Below, piece after piece: positions 7,901-12,500 of a DNA stretch of 12,500 nt; the stretch's first letter is position 1, and each line of letters starts with the position of its first letter. Origin of the DNA: Halisarca cf. caerulea (lineage: Eukaryota; Porifera; Demospongiae; Chondrillida; Halisarcidae); assembly GCA_963170055.1 (NCBI GenBank), contig CAUJGJ010000188.1:3806071-3818570 (forward strand), given 5' to 3'. The translations under genes and the position numbers were made by a program. Below the pieces are notes generated by a model. It saw nothing but the letters and a program-made list of their open reading frames with translations. It had not been told where the DNA came from and ran no database searches.

Positions 7901-8992
7901 GTACATACGTACGTATATACGTACTTCAGACATGCAGCATCTACATATCTGTATTTTGTTTACCATCCCATGCACACATACAGCCAAAATTATCACTTTG
8001 TTGCAGTTAAAACCACATTGAAGTATTTTGCTGGCCCCATTACTTACTGTACTCCTGGTTCCTCCCCCAGGGTCTCACCCACCTATAGATGTGGAGGCGG
8101 TCATCAAGCAGCGTAAACCACCCACTCGCAAGCCAAGCCAGGAGGCCATTCAAGCTGTGAAAAGAAGACTGTCCTCGAGACATGCTTTTGTGAGTGAGCC
8201 CACATGGTACAGGCAGTGTGGCATTGTGACTGGCTGTTGACATTTCAGCTGTAGATGTCTCACTTGTTCATATCTCCTTTGTTGATGTCCCACTTTTTGG
8301 CATCTGACTTGTTGACATAATGGTTGGTAGCAAAGTGTTTGTTTGCATCCCATTTGTTGACATGCTGGTTGTTGTCCTCCAGTTGTTGACATGCCAGTTG
8401 TTGCCCTCCAGTTGTTGACATGCCAGTTGTTGCCCTCCAGTTGTTGACATATTGAATGCTGGATTTCCAGCAATTAAATAGTAAATTGATCATGTGTGTA
8501 TGTATTACTGAATATTTTTGTAGCGAGATTTGTTGCCAATTTTTATTATTTCACTTGAATGTTATACGACTTGTGATCATCACCACTGCTGAAGGTCATG
8601 TGACAACTGCTTAAGGTCATGTGACAGCTACTGAAGGTCATGTGACAACTAGTGAAGGTCATGTGACAACTATTGAGGGTCATGTGATTGCTATTAAAGT
8701 TCATATATTCAGCATCATGTTATTTGTGACCACTATTAAAAAGTCATGTGACCACTAGTAAAGGTCATGTGACCACTGCTGACACCGGTAGCAATATACA
8801 TACATGTGTATTTTGTACTTACTGGGATGTGCGTACATATGTATCTGTTCTGCAGAACCATGCTCTGAAGTGGAGCGCGCAGGAGGTGTGTGAGTGGATG
8901 GACATGAACAATCTTTCCCGATTTGTGCCACTCTTTCAGGAGTTCCAAATAGACGGATCCATGCTTATGATACTGGACTATCACCTCTTTGG

Positions 8993-9024
<32 letters not shown>

Positions 9025-9505
9025 TGCGTGTGTGTGTGTGTGCGTGCGTGTGTGTGCATGCGTGCGTGCGTGTGTGTGTGCATGCGTGCGTGCGTGTGTG
9101 TGTGTTTAATGAGTACCTCTGTATACATGTGTGCATGAATGCTCGAGTGCAGACATACACACCATACGTATGTGTGTAAATAAATGTATATATACATGTG
9201 TGTGTGGACATAGCATGTATGCATGTATGTATGTATGTACTTCATATACGTATGTACATACGTACATATATACTGTATGTTTTGTGCACATCTGAAAAGG
9301 ATCTGTATCAGACTTATCTTTGATGTACGTACGTGCGTACTTTAGATGAGATGGGCATTACAGCCTCTGAAGACAGAGAGCTACTCCTTAGTAAGGTGTT
9401 TGAACTCAAGAACCCGGTAATGGCTACTTCTGATGATGACCTGTCTGGTTAGTTTGTATAGGGCATGTGTGTGGGGACTTCCGTTGGGAAGTGTGTGTGT
9501 GTCCG

Positions 9506-9582
<77 letters not shown>

Positions 9583-11321
9583 GTGTGTACGTGTGAATGC
9601 TCCGATGTAACTAGTGCAACTCGTCATACGTACATACTCTTTTCAGAGTCAGTTTACATATGATAAGTACTTTGCTTTGTCTGCAGCTCTGCTGGCATCC
9701 TATGTTGGAGACGATTATGAAAAGGCTGAAGCAGCTCTTTTCACTCTGGAAAAATCTGTATCAGGTTCAGTTGGCATTGGAGACAGTGAAACAGAGATTT
9801 CTCCTGCAGCCTTCCAGTTTCCTTCACCTGGATATCAAATTTTGTCTCACTCCTCCCCAATGATAAATGATGGGGACTCACCCCCTGAAGATGAGGGTCA
9901 TTTTCCAAATGTTCAGGTGTTGAGGAAGTCTTCTTTGTCTCATGAGATAACTGTGGACTCCTCCCCCCGAAAGAAGTCAGGGTCTCACTCTTCCACAAAA
10001 GTATCGTCACCCACACAAGAGCACCCAATGACACAGAAAACCTCCACATCTGAGCCAAAAGGAAAATCAAGAAAGCCACAAGAACCTAAGCAACAACAAC
10101 AACAACAACAACAGCAAAAGCAAAAACAACAACAGAAACCCAAAATCCAAAGGGAAAAAGAAAGAAGTCGCACTGTATCTCCATCTCCGAGCTATGCATC
10201 CATGACAATGGACCAGCCACTGGGAAAAGTTGGGAAGATAAAGCTGTACATGACTGACTTGCAGCGAGGTACTGTACACAGTGTTTACACATTCCTCTAT
10301 TCCAGCACTTCTCATCCCCCCCCCCCCCACACACACACATCCCTCTATTCCAGCACACCTCATTCCCCACATCCCTCACTCCCAACATCCCTCATTCCCC
10401 ACATCCTTCACTCCCAGCACACCTCACTCCCAACATCCCTCACTCCCAACATCCCTCACTCCCAACATCCCTCATTCCCCACATCCCTCACTCCCAACAT
10501 CCCTCACTCCCAACATCCCTCACTCCCAACATCCTTCACTCCCAACATCCCTCACTCCCAACATCCCTCTGTTCCAGCACTCCTCACTCCCAACATCCCC
10601 TTTTTCTTATCCGTTCCACTTCGTAAACATCCCATTTGGAATATTTTCCACTCAATGTCCATCCTCTTCCTGCACATAAGAAACTGTTACCACATGACAC
10701 AGACATGTGAGTCACATAACACACACATGTGAGTCACATGACTATCACACTATGATGTAATCCCACCCTCTTTCCAGGTGACAATGGCATAGTGTACAAG
10801 GTTCTCCCTGCTGACAACAGCACCACATCTGATGAGCTCATTGCGGCTGCTCTGGAAAGATGCAGTATCATTGACGATCCCAAGCGGTACTACATTTGTG
10901 TTCAGTGCAAAGGTACTGAAGGTGAGTGCATTTATATGCGAGAAATGGTTATTGAAGCTGATTGCAGCAAGAAAATCATTGAATGTACAAGATATTTTAA
11001 TCCTTAGGACTTCATTGATTGTTACTTATGTAGTTAAGAAGATCTACGGATTGAGATATCTTGTAAATTCAATGATTTCCCTGTTGTGACATGCTCCAAT
11101 AACTATCTCACCCTTGTCAATAATGCCCAGCAATGACCCTCTACAGAGAATGTATTTGCTGAGTTCTTTGTATGGTTTGAGAAGTCAGATGGTCTTTCTT
11201 CCTCATTCAGCTCAGCAGAGGGAGATTGCTGGCACTGAGAAGCCGTTGGTTGTTCAGAGAAGATGGGAGAAGATGGGGTATAAAATCTTTGAGCTGAGGG
11301 TCAAGCCAAGTCAACCTTTAG

Positions 11322-11377
<56 letters not shown>

Positions 11378-11380
11378 TGT

Positions 11381-11418
<38 letters not shown>

Positions 11419-11441
11419 TGTGTGTGTGTGTGTGTGTGTGC

Positions 11442-11477
<36 letters not shown>

Positions 11478-11479
11478 TG

Positions 11480-11510
<31 letters not shown>

Positions 11511-11514
11511 GTGT

Positions 11515-11552
<38 letters not shown>

Positions 11553-11972
11553 TGTGTGTGTGTGTGTCTGACCTGTGCAGATGTACTATAGACTTAAGTA
11601 TGTATCTATGTACAGTACAATACAGTACAGAAAAAAATGTAAAAAATCTGTTGCATATAATGTATGAAGACCATGTATTGTTAGCATATCTGTGTACACT
11701 GTAAATGGAGGTACTGTATGTGAGTACACGTTCATACATACATACAGAGTACCTCATGTGAAGGGTGTGTCTACTGATTGTATGTACCTCGTGTGTTCTG
11801 TAGGTTCTGGTGGATCTACCAAATATCCCAACATCTGCTCACTCTATTTTGGTTCACAACATGTCTACATGTGCGTCTGTTGTAAAAGTCCTGACCAGAC
11901 GTCTAGGCGCTCATCCCACTCCCGGAAGACGTTTCTGTCTTGTCCAATATAACAGAAACACAAAAGGTGTGT

Positions 11973-12036
<64 letters not shown>

Positions 12037-12097
12037 TGCGTGTGTATGTGTGTTTGTGTGTGTGTGTGTGTGTATGTGTGTATGTGTGTGTGTAAGT

Positions 12098-12172
<75 letters not shown>

Positions 12173-12500
12173 TGAAGGATTTTATGTACTTTGTGCTATG
12201 TACATTTGATATTACTTACGTATGTATATTTAGGCACACACTCTACCATAGCCACCATACTGCAGTGTCTATTCACAGACTGTCTTCAGTTCAGTAATAT
12301 CGCCCATCATTATTTCGTAATTATTTACTTATATTGACCTAATTTGTCAGTTTTAGATGACTGTGTGTGTTTTGTTCTCTTCTGTTTAGTAACTCGCATT
12401 TTGAAAGCCACCACTTTACCCCTGAGGGTGAAATCGACATGGCAACACGAACCAAATCAGTTTGTACTCAAAGAACTCTCACTCTCCAATGTCACACAAG
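2962..12500 (+). CDS. Large SAM-SAM-RA-RA scaffold protein, at least 14 exons, 3' end beyond window
   Basis: The spliced model is 2962-4792, 4970-5702, 5889-6697, 7127-7273, 7405-7580, 7763-7811, 8071-8189, 8856-8991, 9346-9447, 9687-10268, 10778-10921, 11211-11323, 11804-11966 and 12390 onward. Every junction is GT-AG and keeps phase (1,2,1,1,0,1,0,1,1,1,1,0,1), giving about 1738 codons without a stop. Order: disordered Pro/Ser/acidic region with three proline repeat arrays (residues about 1-1110), SAM1 (about 1145-1212), SAM2 (about 1288-1355), Ser/Lys/Gln-rich linker with poly-Q (near 1500), RA1 (about 1550-1641) and RA2 (about 1647-1728). SAM domains mediate self-association or partner binding; RA domains bind GTP-loaded Ras-family proteins. 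A GTPase-responsive scaffold is the inference. Fungal Ste50/Byr2/Ste11 combine SAM and Ras-binding modules in MAPK signalling, but no kinase is seen here. I know no vertebrate protein with this order. The C-terminus is missing. Confidence 0.8.
3391..3510 (+). repeat. Coding 12-bp repeat, (DLPP)10
   Basis: Ten consecutive four-residue units of Asp-Leu-Pro-Pro, the last DLPQ. Near the end two 24-bp blocks are identical at the DNA level, while earlier units differ by synonymous changes (gat/gac, ctt/ttg, cca/ccg/cct). That suggests selection on the peptide plus a recent local duplication. Confidence 0.9.
3625..3951 (+). repeat. Coding repeat, degenerate PPEVPPEL / PSELPPEV array
   Basis: About 100 residues built from four-residue units of the form (P/S/L)-E-(V/L/A)-P, often paired as 24-bp units (cct gaa gta cct cca gag ctc cca). 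It is more diverged than the DLPP array. It keeps the spacing of one acidic residue, one aliphatic residue and two prolines. Confidence 0.85.
4793..4969 (+). repeat. Intron 1, dominated by a (TG)n microsatellite
   Basis: A 177-bp intron. The GTAAGT donor runs within a few bases into TG-rich sequence that continues to 4899 and ends with about 35 perfect units. The acceptor is taattttag at 4961-4969. If retained it is read as alternating Val-Cys until a stop. Confidence 0.85.
4970..5702 (+). CDS. Exon 2: SE(A/V/L)PPLPP repeat array and Ser-rich segment
   Basis: 733 bp, entering in phase 1 and leaving in phase 2 at an ACGTAAG donor. After IFTEDKSI it carries nine eight-residue repeats (4996-5211), then a proline-rich stretch and a helical charged segment (FDRLVQQNMQLNKEDKLSAE, about 5479-5538). 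It ends in a Ser/Arg-rich tail. The repeat continues the acid/aliphatic/proline theme of exon 1. Confidence 0.8.
4996..5211 (+). repeat. Coding 24-bp repeat, nine SE(A/V/L)PPLPP units
   Basis: Exactly 216 bp. Eight units read SE-x-PPLPP with x = A, V or L, and the ninth is SEVPTLPT. Each intact unit presents PPLP, the known class II WW-domain ligand, followed by an acidic residue. Codon variation is small (cttcctcct vs cttccacct), so the array looks younger than those in exon 1. Confidence 0.9.
5889..6697 (+). CDS. Exon 3: Ser/Pro-rich, disordered
   Basis: 809 bp between a tccctgtag acceptor and a CAG|GTACG donor. It is Ser/Asp/Pro-rich with one less repetitive block (VTRVRRHTWKDGVLVESSSV, about 6163-6222) that stands out as ordered or conserved-looking. 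A Lys run (KKKKKSLKR, 6301-6327) and a PPPPP stretch at about 6523-6534 follow. It ends in phase 1 just before the SAM exons. Confidence 0.75.
6698..7126 (+). other. Intron 3 (429 bp) with MITE-like inverted repeat
   Basis: The donor is GTACGAA and the acceptor is ctcttctgttgaag, a good pyrimidine tract. I see no coding potential. Most of the second half is the inverted-repeat element 6915-7086. Confidence 0.65.
6915..7086. mobile_element. Second MITE-like element, related to 364-531
   Basis: The left end is CAGTGGTTTCCTCTTGAGAC. The right end, reverse complemented, is CAGGAAATCCTCTTAAGAC. Internal CTCTTAA/TTGACA motifs recur. Its length (about 172 bp) and its right-hand end (GGT-C-rich, then GTC-TTA, then GAGG or GAGGATTTC and CTG) resemble the element in the F-box intron. 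The ends are diverged and the target duplication is not clear. Confidence 0.4.
7127..7273 (+). CDS. Exon 4: first half of SAM1
   Basis: 147 bp, phase 1 at both ends, so a skippable symmetric unit. After EEESSGHPWSM it reads DLSEWDNKHVCHWLESVDL and VVNMFR, helices 1-2 of a SAM domain with the typical Trp and WLESVDL motif. The donor is AGAG|GTTGGG. Confidence 0.8.
7274..7404 (+). repeat. Intron 4: CA/CG/CATG alternating tract
   Basis: A 131-bp intron. From 7291 to 7386 it is almost pure purine-pyrimidine alternation (CA units, CGCACGCG patches, then GCAT repeats). Acceptor ctaccccttcccag. On the sense strand it is CA rather than TG. Confidence 0.8.
7405..7580 (+). CDS. Exon 5: second half of SAM1
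   Basis: The reading EHGTTGSQLYQLDEGKLRSM and GVMSLSLRQRILQETAELL completes SAM1: helices 3-5, the G-x-x-L-x-x-L motif, the L-R-x-M-G turn and a long helix 5. It ends phase 0 at AGG|GTGTGT, where the intron starts with a GT run. Confidence 0.85.
7581..7762 (+). other. Intron 5, with G-quadruplex-forming sequence
   Basis: A 182-bp intron. Sense-strand G runs at 7619-7633 form GGG-A-GGG-T-GGG-T-GGG, a consensus one-base-loop G-quadruplex. Further G3-G5 runs lie between 7642 and 7676. The 3' half is normal with a strong tcctttctttcag acceptor. Confidence 0.7.
7763..7811 (+). CDS. Exon 6: 49-bp microexon-like linker
   Basis: Phase 0 in and phase 1 out, reading GDRQPPSTEEVSSGTT. It lies between the strong acceptor tttctttcag and ACAG|GTGATC. 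Because its length is not a multiple of three and its phases match both neighbours, it is needed to keep frame in the model. Confidence 0.65.
7812..8070 (+). repeat. Intron 6 with 26-bp CTTCACCTAGCATCTGTACATACGTA repeats
   Basis: A 259-bp intron. Units beginning CTTCA occur at 7824, 7860, 7886 and 7924, separated by variable GTAC/ATAC tetranucleotide filler. The acceptor is ttcctcccccag at 8059-8070. Confidence 0.7.
8071..8189 (+). CDS. Exon 7: basic linker between SAM domains
   Basis: Reads SHPPIDVEAVIKQRKPPTRK, then PSQEAIQAVKRRLSSRHAF. It is basic with helical potential. It ends phase 0 at the consensus donor TTT|GTGAGT. Confidence 0.8.
8235..8450. repeat. 29-bp minisatellite TTGTTGACATGCCAGTTGTT...
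   Basis: Three consecutive 29-bp units at 8354-8382, 8383-8411 and 8412-8440. The last two are identical and the first differs at a few positions. A partial fourth follows at 8441-8450. From 8235 to 8353 there are decayed copies (ctgttgacat, cttgttcatatc, tttgttgatgtccca, cttgttgacata), so the array grew toward its 3' end. Confidence 0.85.
8572..8783. repeat. 21-bp tandem array with GTCATGTGAC core
   Basis: Cores start at 8595, 8616, 8637, 8658 and 8679, then after a decayed stretch again at 8743 and 8764; the spacing is 21 bp within each block. The core contains TCATGTGA, the E-box variant bound by MITF/TFE-type bHLH-ZIP factors (M-box). The spacer is variable (aactNNtgaag), so the core is better conserved than its spacer. 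Confidence 0.85.
8856..8991 (+). CDS. Exon 8: first part of SAM2
   Basis: Reads NHALKWSAQEVCEWMDMNNL, then SRFVPLFQEFQIDGSMLMIL and DYHLF: SAM helices 1-4 with W-S-x-x-x-V-x-x-W and the I-D-G-x-x-L motif. It ends phase 1 at TTTG|GTGTGT. Confidence 0.85.
8992..9345 (+). repeat. Intron 8: (TG)n/(GCGT)n tract plus GTAC/GTAT tetranucleotides
   Basis: 354 bp. The intron opens directly in TG repeats that pass into GTGC/GCGT repeats until about 9105. A second zone (9200-9275) is rich in catg/tgta/cgta palindromic tetranucleotides. Acceptor gcgtactttag. Confidence 0.8.
9346..9447 (+). CDS. Exon 9: end of SAM2
   Basis: Phase 1 in and out, 102 bp. DEMGITASEDRELLLSKVFE completes SAM2 (the E-M-G-I turn and helix 5). 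KNPVMATSDDDLSG follows. The donor is CTGTCTG|GTTAGT. Confidence 0.8.
9448..9686 (+). repeat. Intron 9 with (TG)n microsatellite
   Basis: 239 bp. TG repeats run from 9491 to about 9594 with few interruptions (ccg, ttg, gcg, tacg). Donor GTTAGT and acceptor tttgtctgcag. Confidence 0.85.
9687..10268 (+). CDS. Exon 10: Ser/Gln-rich linker and first strand of RA1
   Basis: 582 bp. It starts with a helical ALLASYVGDDYEKAEAALFT stretch, then Ser/Pro-rich sequence, a poly-Gln tract (10090-10134, mostly CAA codons with Lys interruptions) and a basic KEKERSR-type segment. It ends with GKVGKIKLYMTDLQR, the first beta strand of an RA domain. Phase 1 donor GCGAG|GTACTG. Confidence 0.8.
10269..10777 (+). 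repeat. Intron 10: pyrimidine-rich 16-bp minisatellite
   Basis: 509 bp. A 13-base C run (10316-10328) leads into CA repeats, then about 15 copies of a 16-bp unit ACATCCCTCACTCCCA with variants (cattccccac, cttcactcccagc) to about 10590. Near the end, acatgtgagtcacat is duplicated (10703, 10726), followed by GTCACATGAC (10733-10742). The acceptor ccctctttccag is strong. Confidence 0.85.
10778..10921 (+). CDS. Exon 11: central part of RA1
   Basis: Reads DNGIVYKVLPADNSTTSDEL, then IAAALERCSIIDDPKRYYIC and VQCKGTEG. This is the ubiquitin-like RA fold: YK strand, the S/T-T-x-x-E-L-I helix, D-D-P and the Y-x-x-x-V strand. It resembles RalGDS-type RA domains (DNGNMYK in that family). Phase 1 donor GAAG|GTGAGT; a GTACTG donor nine bases earlier is a same-phase alternative. 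Confidence 0.85.
10922..11210 (+). other. Intron 11
   Basis: A 289-bp intron from the consensus GTGAGT donor to a strong pyrimidine acceptor (tctttcttcctcattcag, ending 11210). An upstream acceptor-like ctctacag ends at 11146, but it is out of phase with the RA reading. There are no long repeats, unlike the neighbouring introns. Confidence 0.7.
11211..11323 (+). CDS. Exon 12: end of RA1
   Basis: The reading AQQREIAGTEKPLVVQRRWE, then KMGYKIFELRVKPSQPLE, carries the RA-typical end: a turn, E-K-P-L-V-V-Q-x-x-W, and the final F-E-L-R strand. The start at 11211 is the only acceptor that restores this frame from the phase-1 donor. It ends phase 0 at GAG|GTGTGT. Confidence 0.8.
11324..11803 (+). 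repeat. Intron 12: compound (TG)n tract from the first base
   Basis: 480 bp. The TG tract begins at the first intron base and runs to about 11567. It is broken only by GGTGTGG/GGTGTAG (near 11376, 11476, 11509) and GCGC (near 11414, 11440). The rest is ordinary intron with acceptor tgtgttctgtag. Confidence 0.85.
11804..11966 (+). CDS. Exon 13: first part of RA2
   Basis: Reads VLVDLPNIPTSAHSILVHNM, then STCASVVKVLTRRLGAHPTP and GRRFCLVQYNRNTK. This is a second RA-like module: two strands, helix 1 ASVVKVLTRRLG, then strand RFCLVQYN. Phase 0 in and phase 1 out at AAAAG|GTGTGT. Confidence 0.75.
11967..12389 (+). repeat. Intron 13: (TG)n tract with GCGCGCGCATGCG core
   Basis: 423 bp. TG repeats start at the donor and run to about 12171, with an alternating GC core at 12026-12041 and a few interruptions (tttg, tatg, taag). 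The remainder to the ttctgtttag acceptor is AT-rich and empty. Confidence 0.85.
12390..12500 (+). CDS. Exon 14 (partial): end of RA2, runs off the window
   Basis: Entered in phase 1, it reads VTRILKATTLPLRVKSTWQH, then EPNQFVLKELSLSNVTQ. The T-L-P-L-R-V-K-x-x-W and Q-F-V-L-K-E-L motifs are the end of an RA domain, parallel to exon 12. The frame is open at the window edge, so the gene continues. Confidence 0.75.

Larger units (their letters stand above)
8190..8855 (+). other. Intron 7 (666 bp) carrying two minisatellites
   Basis: The longest intron. It contains a degenerate array around TTGTTGACAT (8235-8450) and a 21-bp GTCATGTGAC array (8572-8783). The acceptor tctgttctgcag is strong. No extra exon is apparent. 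Confidence 0.7.

Noticed and set aside
7850..7930. Possible hairpin or regulatory site from palindromic TACGTA/GTAC repeats
   Set aside because: Such tetranucleotides recur in many introns here and look like general low-complexity sequence.
11114..11210. In-frame extension upstream of exon 12 (YLLSSLYGLRSQMVF)
   Set aside because: Reaching it needs a phase-0 donor that does not exist in exon 11; the acceptor at 11210 restores frame and makes RA1 the length of RA2.
11277..11286. TATA-box-like gtataaaatc
   Set aside because: It lies in the coding end of RA1 (GYKIFEL); a promoter there has no support.
11311..12175. Frames of alternating Val-Cys or Thr-His on both strands
   Set aside because: They are translations of (TG/CA)n repeats inside introns.

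Overview
The window is animal nuclear DNA. It has spliced genes with GT-AG introns, SAM and Ras-association (RA) domains, a TEDC1 homologue, very short intergenic gaps, many (TG/CA)n microsatellites and small inverted-repeat elements. A compact invertebrate genome fits, possibly a sponge or another early-branching animal, but the sequence alone does not fix the species. I see no rRNA, tRNA, CRISPR or prokaryotic operon features. All spliced models below come from splice-site consensus plus reading-phase continuity, not from transcripts.

Layout. (1) 1-1240, + strand: the 3' end of an F-box protein gene, two exons (74-182 and 711-1049) with a poly(A) signal at 1212. Its last intron holds a roughly 168-bp MITE and CA/TA microsatellites. 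(2) 1240-2921, - strand: an intronless 437-codon gene recognisable as TEDC1 (tubulin epsilon and delta complex 1), convergent with the F-box gene. (3) 2919-2964: a tiny bidirectional promoter. The two start codons lie only 40 bp apart, a perfect TGACGTCA (CRE) sits between them, and both ATGs lie in TISU/YY1-like contexts. (4) 2962-12500, + strand: a large gene of at least 14 exons running off the right edge, with at least 1738 codons visible. Its product has a long disordered, acidic proline-repeat N-terminal half, then two SAM domains, a Ser/Gln-rich linker with poly-Q, and two tandem RA domains. I do not recognise it as a named vertebrate protein.

How the parts relate. The large protein looks like a scaffold or effector: SAM domains for oligomerisation or partner binding, RA domains for small GTPases of the Ras family, and proline repeats for WW/SH3-type partners. 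The two RA domains carry a phase-1 intron at the same alignment position, which points to exon-level tandem duplication. TEDC1 acts in centriole triplet microtubule stability, and the F-box gene probably encodes an SCF ubiquitin ligase adaptor. Nothing shows a shared pathway; the TEDC1/large-gene pair shares a promoter.

Introns of the large gene hold most of the remaining structure: (TG)n tracts starting exactly at several 5' splice sites, a consensus G-quadruplex, a 21-bp GTCATGTGAC array, 29-bp and 16-bp minisatellites, and a second MITE-like element.
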